Positions 1-7,594 of a stretch of 39,774 bases of DNA are shown piece after piece; the stretch's first letter is position 1; the number at the start of each line of letters is the position of its first letter. The translations under genes and the position numbers were made by a program. Source of the DNA: a bacterium (GTDB lineage Bacteria > Verrucomicrobiota > Kiritimatiellia > RFP12 > UBA1067); assembly GCA_025360845.1 (NCBI GenBank), contig JANYBJ010000193.1:1-39774 (forward strand), written 5' to 3'. The notes below the pieces were generated by a model. It was not told the origin of the DNA. It was given only the letters and a program-made list of their open reading frames with translations, and did not search any database.

Positions 1-736
1 CCAGAAGACTGACGGCGCGGAGGCGGCGGGGAGCGTGCTGGAGAGCGGCGCGGCGTCTGAAGAGAAGAAGCCGGAAGCGACTCCGAAGGTGCTGGAGAGC
101 GGCGCGGCGTCTGAAGAGAAGAAGCCGGAAGCGACTCCGAACGTGCTGGAGAGCGGCGCGGCGTCTGAAGAGAAGAAGCCGGAGACCGGAGAGAAGAAGG
201 CTGAAAATGCGGAGCCGGGCGCGGTGACGCCGGAGCAGGCGGCCGAGTACGCCGGGAAGATCAAGCCGGTAGACCTGGGCGCGGGCGCGGACGGGCAGCC
301 GATCGCGTGGGACGCGGAGGGCGTGGCGGCCGTGGCGGGGGTGTTCGCCAAACACAAGATCCCGGAAAGCGTCGCTAACGAGGCCGTGGCGGCTTACGCG
401 GAGCACATGAAGGCGCAGTATCAGGCCGTCATCCTTCAGGAGACGGAGCTTTACAAGCGGATGGCGGGCGAGTGCGCGGCGCGGTTTGGAAACGACCTGC
501 CGCGTGTGGCGAAGGCCGCGTACCGGGGCGGCACGGACATTTTCGGCGCCGAACTTTTCAGGCAGCTGGCGGGCGTTCCGGCTTTCGCGAACGACGCCAG
601 GATCATCGAGGCTCTGGCGGCCAGGGGACGGGCCGTCGCGGACGATCCTGGCGTGAGTGCGCCCGGAGGGGCGGGAGCCCCGAAGTCCGATCTTGTGTCC
701 CGCTTATATCCCCCGGGCAGCCTGGGGAAGAAATAA
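1..736 (+). CDS. Putative capsid scaffold-like phage protein, 5'-truncated by window edge
   Basis: The reading frame is open from base 2, so the true start lies upstream; the GTG at 35 is probably internal. The visible part is about 244 residues. It begins with a low-complexity acidic/basic stretch made of three near-identical 18-residue repeats (VLESGAASEEKKPEATP type), followed by a mostly helical Ala/Glu-rich part ending in SLGKK. No enzymatic motif is visible. It sits 13 bases before the major capsid gene, the usual place for a scaffold or prohead-processing protein in podoviruses, and that position is the main basis of the call. Charged, repetitive and helical composition fits a scaffold. 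Function is inferred from position and composition, not from recognised homology. Confidence 0.55.
   Translation, partial: QKTDGAEAAGSVLESGAASEEKKPEATPKVLESGAASEEKKPEATPNVLESGAASEEKKPETGEKKAENAEPGAVTPEQAAEYAGKIKPVDLGAGADGQPIAWDAEGVAAVAGVFAKHKIPESVANEAVAAYAEHMKAQYQAVILQETELYKRMAGECAARFGNDLPRVAKAAYRGGTDIFGAELFRQLAGVPAFANDARIIEALAARGRAVADDPGVSAPGGAGAPKSDLVSRLYPPGSLGKK
35..183 (+). repeat. In-frame 54-bp tandem repeat (2.7 copies)
   Basis: Copies start at 35, 89 and 143. Each encodes 18 residues, VLESGAASEEKKPEATP plus K or N. Copies one and two differ at a single visible position near the end; copy three diverges after the PE of the KKPE motif. The period is a multiple of three, so copy number can change without breaking the frame. 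Confidence 0.9.
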
Positions 737-749
737 AGGAAGGTGACCC

Positions 750-1763
750 ATGACTGTGGGCACACGCAATCCGACCCTTCGGGACCTGTTGAACGGGCTG
801 AATGGGGATAAGACGTTCGACAGCGAGATCGTCGAGTTGGCGCTCGAGGTCAACCCGATCCTCGAGGACGTCGTGGTCAAAGAGTCAAACGACAACGCGA
901 ACGACAGGACCACGATCCGCACGGGGCTTCCCACCCCGACGTGGACGAGTTTCTATCAGGGCGTGCAGCCCGACAAGGGCAGCAAAAAGCAGGTGCTCAA
1001 CGCCTCGGGCAGGATGCAGAGCCTGATCCAGGTCGACTCGGACCTGCTCAAGCTGTCGCCCGACGAGGGCGCGGAGATGGCGGACGAGGCTTTCGCTCAC
1101 GCCGAGGCCATGGGGCATGACGTGGCGGACGCGCTGTTCTACGGCGACGTGAAGGTGAACGCCAAGAAGTTCAACGGGCTGGCCCCGATCTACTCGACGA
1201 TGAGCGGGACGGACCGGCAGCTGGCGAGCTTCTACACGATCGCCTCGCAGGCCCGGTCGGGCTCGCCTAGCAACGCGGCGCTGCGGTCGATCTACCTTGT
1301 CGGCTGGGGCCGCATGGGCGCGTACTGCTTCTATCCGAAGGGCAGCAGGGGCGGGCTGCAGCGCTCGGCCGTGACGCCGGAGCGGATCACGCTGGCGGAC
1401 GGGCTGTCGCGCCTGGACGTGAAGGAGCAGAAGTTCTCGTGGGACATCGGGCTCACGGTCAAGGACTTCCGGAGCTGCGGGCGCATCTGCAACATCGAGA
1501 GCAACAACCTCACGACCCTGGACAAGGACATCGGAGAGGACATGCTCAAGCTGTGGACGCGCGTGCGGCGCGTGGGCGTGAAGCAGTGCTGGTACATGTC
1601 CCCGACGGTGTTCGAGTGGCTGTGCGTGAAGACGCGCCGCCAGACGCTGGTTACCACGTTCGCCTTCAAGGACGTGGCGGGAGAGCCGGTGCTGCACTTC
1701 CAGGGCATCCCCATCCGCGTCTGCGACTCGCTGGAGACCAACGAGACGGCCGTGACGACCTAA
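750..1763 (+). CDS. Phage major capsid protein (BPP-1/podovirus type)
   Basis: A 337-residue protein that should form the icosahedral shell. The N-terminal half has the pattern I recognise from BPP-1-like and related podoviral capsid proteins: an opening TLRDLLN segment, then NDRTTIRTGLPTPTW and an SFYQGVQP segment, followed by a helical middle and a late beta-rich part with a GIPIRVCDSL strand. Length fits an HK97-fold capsid subunit. The start is supported by a strong ribosome binding site, AAGGAAGGTG, just before ATG 750. It lies between the scaffold-like gene and the cement gene, as in BPP-1. The family call rests on pattern memory and gene order. Confidence 0.85.
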   Translation: MTVGTRNPTLRDLLNGLNGDKTFDSEIVELALEVNPILEDVVVKESNDNANDRTTIRTGLPTPTWTSFYQGVQPDKGSKKQVLNASGRMQSLIQVDSDLLKLSPDEGAEMADEAFAHAEAMGHDVADALFYGDVKVNAKKFNGLAPIYSTMSGTDRQLASFYTIASQARSGSPSNAALRSIYLVGWGRMGAYCFYPKGSRGGLQRSAVTPERITLADGLSRLDVKEQKFSWDIGLTVKDFRSCGRICNIESNNLTTLDKDIGEDMLKLWTRVRRVGVKQCWYMSPTVFEWLCVKTRRQTLVTTFAFKDVAGEPVLHFQGIPIRVCDSLETNETAVTT

Positions 1764-1817
1764 GAAGGGCGTTAGCGCGGAAGTGCATCAGTGCATGAGT
1801 GAGTAAGTTTTCAAGAG

Positions 1818-1844
1818 CCCCGGGCGGCCAAAACACGCCCGGGG
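1818..1844 (+). promoter_or_regulatory. Strong intergenic hairpin between capsid and cement genes
   Basis: A perfect 8-bp stem (CCCCGGGC at 1818-1825, GCCCGGGG at 1837-1844) with an 11-base loop lies in the 99-base gap between the capsid and cement genes. There is no T-tract, so it is not a classic terminator. It could be an mRNA-stabilising or processing structure that raises capsid transcript relative to downstream genes. Function is inferred. Confidence 0.55.
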
Positions 1845-1862
1845 ACTACAGGGAGAAAGATC

Positions 1863-2261
1863 ATGTTGCTTGACAAATATCTGACGTTCAGCGAGGAGCA
1901 GGCCGTGACGGCCACGGCGGACTCAACGAACATTCTGGACCTGCGGGACAACGGCGACGACATCGGCCGCCTGTTGAACCTGATCCTTATGGTTGTCGCC
2001 GCGGCGGAAGCCTCGGGGTCCGCCACGGTGACGTTCTCGGTTCAGACGTGCGCGACGGTGGGCGGCAGCTACGACACCATCTACACGTCGGCGGCCATCG
2101 GCAAGGCCGCTCTGACGGCGGGAGCCAGGCCGGTCGACATCGCGCTGCCCGCGGGGCTCAAGCGCTTCGTCAAGGTGGTGTACACCGTGGCGACGGGTCC
2201 GCTGACGGCGGGCACGTTCACGGCGGCCGTCACGCCTTCGCGCGACAAGGGCCTCGCATAA
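1863..2261 (+). CDS. Bbp16-family capsid cement protein
   Basis: A 132-residue protein opening MLLDKYLTFSEEQAVTATA followed by STNILDLRDNGDDIGR, which is the characteristic beginning of the Bbp16 capsid cement family of phage BPP-1. The rest is predicted beta-sandwich: alternating Val/Thr strands, a VQTCATVGGSYDT segment, and a late RFVKVVYTV strand. It should bind the outside of the capsid and stabilise the shell. It follows the capsid gene after a 99-base gap holding a hairpin. The start ATG has AGGGAGA about 6 bases upstream. With the capsid protein it anchors the head module to the BPP-1-like group. Confidence 0.85.
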   Translation: MLLDKYLTFSEEQAVTATADSTNILDLRDNGDDIGRLLNLILMVVAAAEASGSATVTFSVQTCATVGGSYDTIYTSAAIGKAALTAGARPVDIALPAGLKRFVKVVYTVATGPLTAGTFTAAVTPSRDKGLA

Positions 2262-2273
2262 AGGGACAAGGGA

Positions 2274-2675
2274 ATGCGTTATGTCTGCATAGCCAAATGC
2301 GTGTTCTGTGGAGAGGTCGTCAGGCCCGGGAACGAGTGGGACGGCGAACCCTCGGACCTGAAGCCTGGCGACCTCGACATGCTGCGCGGCAGCTTCCAGG
2401 AGTCCGCACCCCGGGAGAAACCGGCGGCGGCCGCGAAGCTGCCCAACGGTCTCACGCGGGAACAGGCGGCCGCGAAGCTGGGTGAGTCGGGCGTGCCGGT
2501 GCCCGAAGGGATGGGCGACGGGGAGCTGGCGGAGTATTACGGGCGGGTGTTCGGTAAGCGGGCGGACGGCGCAAAGGATGAAGTCTCGGAGCCGCCTGCG
2601 CCGAGGCCCACGTGTTGCTCAGCGCCGCCGGCGGATCCGGCCGAGAGAATGCCGCATAAGAAGAAAGGCGCGTAG
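2274..2675 (+). CDS. Hypothetical phage protein with N-terminal Cys pair
   Basis: A 133-residue protein of unknown function. The N-terminus reads MRYVCIAKCVFCGEVVRPG, a CxxxCxxC arrangement that could bind a metal. A short helical segment around residues 60-95 (LTREQAAAKLGESGVPVPEG) resembles small HeH/SAP-type folds. The C-terminus, rich in Pro, Ala and Cys and ending HKKKGA, looks unlike the rest. That tail includes one arm of a 31-bp perfect inverted repeat whose partner lies in the lipoprotein gene downstream. It starts 12 bases after the cement gene and ends 2 bases before the next gene, so it is part of the late operon. Confidence 0.6.
   Translation: MRYVCIAKCVFCGEVVRPGNEWDGEPSDLKPGDLDMLRGSFQESAPREKPAAAAKLPNGLTREQAAAKLGESGVPVPEGMGDGELAEYYGRVFGKRADGAKDEVSEPPAPRPTCCSAPPADPAERMPHKKKGA
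2591..2621 (-). repeat. Left arm of 31-bp perfect inverted repeat
   Basis: The reverse complement of 2591-2621 is identical, base for base, to 3779-3809. The arm lies near the 3' end of the gene at 2274-2675. The two arms flank the whole gene at 2678-3634 and the signal-peptide region of the gene at 3631. Partial similarity extends a few bases past the match on one side. Confidence 0.9.
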
Positions 2676-2677
2676 CC

Positions 2678-3634
2678 ATGGCCCTTGCTCTCACGCTCGA
2701 CGCGGAGAAGAAGCGCGTGCGGTTCGGCGGCCCGCTGGCGTGCGGTTCGGCGGAGACGCTGACCGTGACGCCTGCGGCGACCGGCACCGTGCGGCTTCTG
2801 GACGCGGCGGGCGTGGAGCTGGGCTCCTGCGCGGTGGCGGACGGCTCGGGGACGTTCGCGGTGACGGACAGGCTGATGCTGGACGCGTTCGCCGGGATGG
2901 CCCCGACCTATTCCCTGCCGCTGACGGTGCAGTTTCTGGACGCCGACGGCTATCTGCTCGGGCGCGGGCGCTGCTGGGTGCTGAACCGCGCGGCCGGCGA
3001 GGCGGCGCCTGACGCGGCCGGCGGGGCTCTGGCCCCTTCGGCTGGCGAGGCGATCCCGGCGGGGGCTCCGGTGCTGATCTCGGCTGGGCTGGCGCGGATC
3101 TGCACGGCGGGCAACGCCTCGGGCTTCGTCGGGATCGCGGTCGCGGGCGCGGACCTGGGCGCGGCGTGCCGTATCGAGGTTCCGGGGCGGCGGGTGACGG
3201 TGCCGGGATGGGGGCTGACGCCGGGCGCGGCCTACTACCTGCCGCAGTCGGGGGGCGCGCTCACGGCGAGCCTGACGGGCGTGAACATCGTGCGCATGGT
3301 CGGAATCGCGACGGACGCCTCCACGCTTTTGCTCATCGATTCGCTGACGGTGCAGTCCGGGGCGAGCGGCACGGCCTCTTATCTGGTCTGGGACCCGTCG
3401 GCGCGCCGGATCGTGGCGCTCTCGGCGGCGGCGGCGGGCGGCGGGGCGGCGGCGGGCAAGATCGCTGCGCTCGACGCCTCGGGCGTGTTCGACAAGAGCC
3501 TGCTGCCTTCTCTGACGGGCGAGGCCGTGGCGGCGGTGCGCGGGCTCTTCGCGGACATGGCCGTGTTGGACAACCCGACGGACGCGGAGCTGCTGGCGGC
3601 GGTGAATCAGCTTATCGAGAGGCTCAAAGGATGA
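2678..3634 (+). CDS. Hypothetical phage virion-module protein, Ala/Gly-rich
   Basis: A 318-residue protein I do not recognise. Three parts can be seen. Residues 1-110 are beta-rich (LTLDAEKKRVRFGGPL, then repeated short strands), like an Ig-like or carbohydrate-binding fold. Residues about 115-225 contain a compact beta domain (GEAIPAGAPVLISAGLARIC and later LTPGAAYYLPQSGG), similar in style to capsid-decoration or fibre-base domains in which a small value domain is reported along the chain. The C-terminal 90 residues are Ala/Gly-rich and then helical (NPTDAELLAAVNQLIERLKG). It has no signal peptide. The stop overlaps the start of the next gene (ATGA at 3631), implying translational coupling. 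A minor structural protein or fibre is possible; this is inference. Confidence 0.55.
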   Translation: MALALTLDAEKKRVRFGGPLACGSAETLTVTPAATGTVRLLDAAGVELGSCAVADGSGTFAVTDRLMLDAFAGMAPTYSLPLTVQFLDADGYLLGRGRCWVLNRAAGEAAPDAAGGALAPSAGEAIPAGAPVLISAGLARICTAGNASGFVGIAVAGADLGAACRIEVPGRRVTVPGWGLTPGAAYYLPQSGGALTASLTGVNIVRMVGIATDASTLLLIDSLTVQSGASGTASYLVWDPSARRIVALSAAAAGGGAAAGKIAALDASGVFDKSLLPSLTGEAVAAVRGLFADMAVLDNPTDAELLAAVNQLIERLKG

Positions 3635-4806
3635 ACATCTTTAGAACGATTGCGGCTTTGACGGGTCTGGCGGCGCTGGCGGCGTGCGGCGGTACGGCGA
3701 CCAAGGGGGATCTGCGCAACAGCGATCGCGTGGTGACGAACGAGACGGACGAGGCGGCGCTGGCGGCGGTGCGGGCGGTGAGCAACACGTGGGCCTCGGC
3801 GCAGGCGGCGGACCGGGCCAGCCGGGCGGGCGAGGACGCGCGGGTGGAGGGCGCGGCGAGCAACCTGTTCAGCCTGGCGCAGGCGGCGCGGTACGCGGGG
3901 GACACGAATCTGGCGTTTAACCTGGAGACGGCGCGGACGAACCTGCTGCAGCATTTCACGGCGCTGGCGGACGCGGAGCGGTATTCGCGCCAGACGAACG
4001 TGTGGGCGTGGGGTGACGCGCTCATGAGCGAGAGCCGGTCGACGAACGCGGTCACGCGCGGGATTGCCGCCGCGGCGCTGGCTGCCGTGTCCAACGCCAC
4101 CGTAATGCAGGTGTTGTGGGGATATCCGGACCCGGCCTACACGGAACTCGGCTTCGCGCTGAACTACATCAATCAGCGGGCCTACAACGCGCAGCAGAAT
4201 CTCAACAGCCACGTCGCCGGATCTTCCGCGCCCGTCACGGCGGTCTATAATCCGGATAACCCCGACGAGTGGATCGACGGCTCCGGGAGCAAGTGGCGCT
4301 CCGGACTGTCCACCAACTGGGTGGTCACGTTTCCGGGCGGTCTGTATTTTTATCGGGGGGACGACGCCTTCTCGCCTTCTCAAGAATCTTACACGATGCC
4401 CCAGACACCGGCGGGAACCGGCAATTTCGACGTGTACGCGGCCGACGGGGACTGGCTTTTTAACATCTGCCAGCGGGCGAACTACACGGGTTTTTACGCC
4501 TCGTATAAAGACGACGACGGGACGTGGGAGAAGATCGCGGACAATTTGCGCGAGTCTCAAATAGAAGGGCCGGTCGTCGCGAACGTTACCTCATACGGAA
4601 TGTCTTACGACGGGTGGCCCGTGTTCACCCGGCAGATAGGCATCGTCACCTCGCGCGTGGACACTGTGGTGATGCGGTCGGATATTTCGGCGTACCCCAC
4701 CAACTACGTCGCGGGCTTCGCGCTGCCGGTGCCCGGAACGAATGCCCTGTACACGCTGTCGGTGGGCAGCAACGGAGTCCTGTCTGTCTGGAGTGTCACG
4801 CCATGA
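3631..4806 (+). CDS. Phage-encoded predicted lipoprotein of unknown function (exported cassette, gene 1)
   Basis: 391 residues beginning MNIFRTIAALTGLAALAACGG: a short basic n-region, hydrophobic core and an LAAC lipobox, so export and lipidation are expected. ATG 3631 gives this signal, overlaps the previous stop (ATGA), and has GAGAGG about 7 bases upstream. Residues 25-200 are Ala-rich helix with many Asn/Thr pairs, possibly coiled coil. Residues about 210-391 are a Trp/Tyr/Gly-rich beta domain (WIDGSGSKWRSGLSTNWVV, then FPGGLYFYRGDD, then a late SVGSNGVLSVWSV strand). Residues 51-60 encode the partner arm of the 31-bp inverted repeat. No enzyme motif is seen. It could be an envelope-anchored exclusion or entry factor, or a spike-like virion part. 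Confidence 0.6.
   Translation: MNIFRTIAALTGLAALAACGGTATKGDLRNSDRVVTNETDEAALAAVRAVSNTWASAQAADRASRAGEDARVEGAASNLFSLAQAARYAGDTNLAFNLETARTNLLQHFTALADAERYSRQTNVWAWGDALMSESRSTNAVTRGIAAAALAAVSNATVMQVLWGYPDPAYTELGFALNYINQRAYNAQQNLNSHVAGSSAPVTAVYNPDNPDEWIDGSGSKWRSGLSTNWVVTFPGGLYFYRGDDAFSPSQESYTMPQTPAGTGNFDVYAADGDWLFNICQRANYTGFYASYKDDDGTWEKIADNLRESQIEGPVVANVTSYGMSYDGWPVFTRQIGIVTSRVDTVVMRSDISAYPTNYVAGFALPVPGTNALYTLSVGSNGVLSVWSVTP
3779..3809 (+). repeat. Right arm of 31-bp perfect inverted repeat
   Basis: Identical to the reverse complement of 2591-2621. It encodes the SNTWASAQAA part of the lipoprotein, and the same ten residues appear in the opposite strand at the left arm. The arms are 1157 bases apart. 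Confidence 0.9.
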
Positions 4807-5543
4807 AAATCACAGCCCTCGTTTTCTCCCTTGCCCTGTCAGCGTCCGCCGGCACCGTAAAGGTCGGCGACGTGGTCATGCTCACGCCTTCGAACGAGCT
4901 CATGCCGACGGGCGTGGTCGCCTCCGTGACGCAGCTCGCCACCGTGGCGGCGCAGTCGGCCGCCAACGCGCAGGCGGCGGAGCTGCTGCGGGCGGCGCTG
5001 GCCGAGACCGCGGCCAAGGGGGACGCCTACGAGGCCATGTACCAGGCGCGCGAGGGGACCGTCTGGATCGAGAGTTTCAACGTGTGGCGGATCGGCGACA
5101 AGATCACCGTCAACACCAACATCCTCGCCGAGATCGTCAAGGCCGATTTCAGTTTCAAGACGGTGGGCACGAACAATTATCATCGGCTCTACACGTACTT
5201 TTCAGAAGATCCCGGCTATTCGCCATACGTGCGCGTGGGCCGGGCGCTGGGCTCCACCAACGGCTGGGACACGGCGAACGTGACCTCCAATTACCTCGCG
5301 GACGTGACGCTCGGGGAGACGCTTTACGAGGATTGTTCCGTCACGGAGTTCACGACGCCGGCCTCGTGGGGAAACGCGTACATGCGGGTCGGGTCGAACG
5401 TGCGGGGCGCGTCCGCCAACGCGGTCAATTTCCCGGTCAACAACGGGGTCAAGGTCGGCACGGAGAACCCGCTGACGCTGGTGGCCACCTACGGAACCAA
5501 CAAGGTTCGGATCGTCGGGGGGGTGGTATGCGTCCCGAAGTGA
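4803..5543 (+). CDS. Phage-encoded secreted protein of unknown function (exported cassette, gene 2)
   Basis: 246 residues with a probable Sec signal, MKITALVFSLALSASAG, cleavable after ASA. ATG 4803 overlaps the previous stop (ATGA) and is the start that gives the signal. Residues about 40-80 are an Ala-rich helix with heptad-like spacing (QLATVAAQSAANAQAAELLR), possibly a coiled-coil stalk. Residues about 85-246 are a beta-rich domain with WIESFNVWRIGDKITVNTN, a YFSEDPGYSPYVRVG segment and a terminal VRIVGGVVCVPK strand. The helix-then-beta layout repeats that of the lipoprotein before it and the membrane protein after it, suggesting proteins that assemble together. No catalytic motif is seen and the function is unknown. 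Confidence 0.6.
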   Translation: MKITALVFSLALSASAGTVKVGDVVMLTPSNELMPTGVVASVTQLATVAAQSAANAQAAELLRAALAETAAKGDAYEAMYQAREGTVWIESFNVWRIGDKITVNTNILAEIVKADFSFKTVGTNNYHRLYTYFSEDPGYSPYVRVGRALGSTNGWDTANVTSNYLADVTLGETLYEDCSVTEFTTPASWGNAYMRVGSNVRGASANAVNFPVNNGVKVGTENPLTLVATYGTNKVRIVGGVVCVPK

Positions 5544-6514
5544 CACAGTACTGGGCGCTCTACTGGCAGGCCGCGGCGTTCTTCCTGATCGTGCTGCTGA
5601 CGGTCTGGCACGCGCCGCGTGTCCGGGGGATCTTCCGGGAGTGGAACCCGCCGCTGCCGGAGCGGCTGCTCGTCTTCGCGCTCTTCGCCATGATCTCGGC
5701 GTGGGGCGTGACCAAGGGTCCGCTGCCGTCGGCTTCGGACCGTCTCGGCAACTGGCTGCTGGCCAGCGCGGGGCGGCTGATCGGCGACGAGAGCGGCGTG
5801 GTCGCCGAGTCGGCGCAGGCCGCGGCCGTGGCGGCGTACGAGGACGAGACGGCGGGGATCATCGCCTCCGTCAGCAACGGGCTTCAGGCGGCCTCGGCGC
5901 GGCTGACATCGCTCACCAACGCGCTGGCCACCAACAAGGTGAGCGCCTTCTACGTGACCATGGACACGCCGCGGGATCTCGCGGGCTACGTGACCAACCA
6001 CAACCTGTCCGTGACGCAGGAACGCATGGCCATGACGGGAACCAACCGGCTGTCCGTGTGGTTCCGCTACTCCTGGAGCGTGAGCACGGGCGCGACCATC
6101 ACGGTCCGCTGCTACACCGACACCCAACATTATTATGATCTGGAGAGCGCGACGAACACCTTCCCCGTCACCCAGACCGTGACGCATCCGGACGGCGTGT
6201 CCGTGCCGTGCTACCGTTACGATTTCGACGCCTCGCCGCTCAACCTGACGGCGGCGCCCATGGCCGTGATGCCGCCTTACGAGGCCACGTTCGGCGGGAC
6301 GGACGGAGCGCCTTTCGAGTGTCCGGGAACCGGACTCGAGGTCGTGGCCCGCGTGTCCGGCGAGGGGAGCGTCACAACCAATTTCGGGTTTACGGGCTGG
6401 GTCAACAACTGGGGCGGGGGCTGGGGCACAAATCTTCAGGTCAGATGCAAAGGCGGCGTGGCGGTCGAGGCCCGCTGGCACGGGACCAACATAACCGGGG
6501 AGGTGACGCTGTGA
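5528..6514 (+). CDS. Phage-encoded two-TM protein with large beta domain (exported cassette, gene 3)
   Basis: 328 residues. Two hydrophobic segments, about residues 9-27 (WALYWQAAAFFLIVLLTVW) and 46-61 (RLLVFALFAMISAWG), predict a membrane hairpin. An Ala-rich helical linker follows (residues 85-140, LTSLTNALATNK). The rest, about 145-328, is beta-rich, with SAFYVTMDTPRDL, a WFRYSWSV strand, a TITVRCYTDTQHYY strand and a Trp/Gly-rich end (GWVNNWGGGWG). The start at 5528 overlaps the previous gene by 16 bases and follows a G-run. The soluble part should lie on one side of the inner membrane. Function is unknown; its position suggests it works with the flanking secreted proteins. Confidence 0.6.
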   Translation: MRPEVTQYWALYWQAAAFFLIVLLTVWHAPRVRGIFREWNPPLPERLLVFALFAMISAWGVTKGPLPSASDRLGNWLLASAGRLIGDESGVVAESAQAAAVAAYEDETAGIIASVSNGLQAASARLTSLTNALATNKVSAFYVTMDTPRDLAGYVTNHNLSVTQERMAMTGTNRLSVWFRYSWSVSTGATITVRCYTDTQHYYDLESATNTFPVTQTVTHPDGVSVPCYRYDFDASPLNLTAAPMAVMPPYEATFGGTDGAPFECPGTGLEVVARVSGEGSVTTNFGFTGWVNNWGGGWGTNLQVRCKGGVAVEARWHGTNITGEVTL

Positions 6515-7242
6515 GGATGATTTCAACACTGTGCGCGTTTGCGTTCGCGGGCCTTTGCCGCGCCGAGGCGGGCAAGCCGGCTCAGGCCGTCCCGACACTG
6601 CCCGTCGTCGCGGCCGAGCGCTGGATCAAGTCGGAGAGCGACGCCGAAACCGTCTGGATCGACAGGATGACGGACGGAACCTATCGCGAGAGCGCCGTGA
6701 AGAAACAGCCGACGGTGGTCCGCACGCGGCTGGTCGCCACCAACGACGTCGGCTTCGCGTGGCGCTTCGACTATGAGGCCCGGCTTTCGGACGGATCGGT
6801 CGTAACCAACGCGTCTTTCAGCGCCAAACCGGCAAAAGAGCGCCTGAACGAGCAGATAGCGGGCATGGGGAACGCCAAACCTCCGGAGCCTTCGACCAAC
6901 GGCGCGGCCTTCGCGGCGTCGATGGAAAGGGCGGCCGGCACGATCGCGGCCCCGGCGGCTGCGGCGATGGCGCGGGCGGTCATCGTGAAACGTCGGGCGG
7001 CGAACACGCTCCCCGTGACGTTCGAGCAGGACGGCAAAGGACACGCGGTCGCCACCTACGCGGACGGCCGCAAAGCGACCAACGAACTTCGGCGCGTGGT
7101 TTCGGCCCGCATCCCCAGCCCATGGGCGAAAGAGCTTCCGGTGAAGAAACGGGACGCGTCGTCCGGCGCGCTGGCGGCTGCGGCGCTGGCCGGCGCATTG
7201 GCCGGCGCGGCGGGGACGGCGGCGGCCAAGAAGATGAAATGA
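6511..7242 (+). CDS. Phage-encoded secreted protein of unknown function (exported cassette, gene 4)
   Basis: 243 residues. GTG 6511 is chosen over ATG 6517 because it overlaps the previous stop (GTGA) and lies 7 bases after a GGGGAGG site. The N-terminus MRMISTLCAFAFAGLCRAEA is a probable signal peptide. The mature part has a beta region (ERWIKSESDAETVWIDRMTD, then RFDYEARLSDGSVVTN), an Ala-rich helix (about 135-160), a second short beta region (FEQDGKGHAVATYADGRK), then a hydrophobic Ala/Gly tail ending KKMK that could insert in a membrane. It closes the run of four overlapping exported-protein genes. No known family was recognised. Confidence 0.55.
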   Translation: MRMISTLCAFAFAGLCRAEAGKPAQAVPTLPVVAAERWIKSESDAETVWIDRMTDGTYRESAVKKQPTVVRTRLVATNDVGFAWRFDYEARLSDGSVVTNASFSAKPAKERLNEQIAGMGNAKPPEPSTNGAAFAASMERAAGTIAAPAAAAMARAVIVKRRAANTLPVTFEQDGKGHAVATYADGRKATNELRRVVSARIPSPWAKELPVKKRDASSGALAAAALAGALAGAAGTAAAKKMK

Positions 7243-7258
7243 AAGAAAGACGTTTGAC

Positions 7259-7561
7259 ATGGGCAACAATCACGAATGCGTCTATCCCGACAGGATTCAG
7301 AGAATCGACGATACGGCGCGCGCCGCACACACGGAACTGTACGTCGGCAGCAACGGTCGTCCTTCGATCACCGTGAGAATGGACCGCGTGGAAATGGTGT
7401 CACGCAACATGACGTATGTCGGCACCTGTCTGGTGGTTGCGGCAATCATCGGGGGCGTCACGTTCCTGTTCAAGACGGCTCATTCTCCCGATCCCGACAA
7501 GGCGTCACGCACGCAGACTGCGGCTGTAAAGTCTTTCGGCACCGACGCCTCCAACAACTGA
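7259..7561 (+). CDS. Small one-TM phage protein, possible holin accessory
   Basis: 100 residues with one membrane segment at about 53-71 (YVGTCLVVAAIIGGVTFLF), preceded by a charged amphipathic stretch (RPSITVRMDRVEMVSRNM) and followed by a short polar tail. This layout is like XhlA-type or other membrane-associated lysis accessory proteins, and the next gene is a holin-like protein, so a lysis role is plausible. The upstream ribosome site is weak (GAAAG). No family was recognised with certainty. Confidence 0.55.
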   Translation: MGNNHECVYPDRIQRIDDTARAAHTELYVGSNGRPSITVRMDRVEMVSRNMTYVGTCLVVAAIIGGVTFLFKTAHSPDPDKASRTQTAAVKSFGTDASNN

Positions 7562-7594
7562 TTTCCGGCATAAGCCGGATGAAAAGGAGAAGGT

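Noticed and set aside
885-1697. Long minus-strand reading frames opposite the capsid gene and many other phage genes
   Set aside because: They are Arg/His/Pro-rich shadows caused by high GC, lack ribosome sites and oppose well-supported genes.
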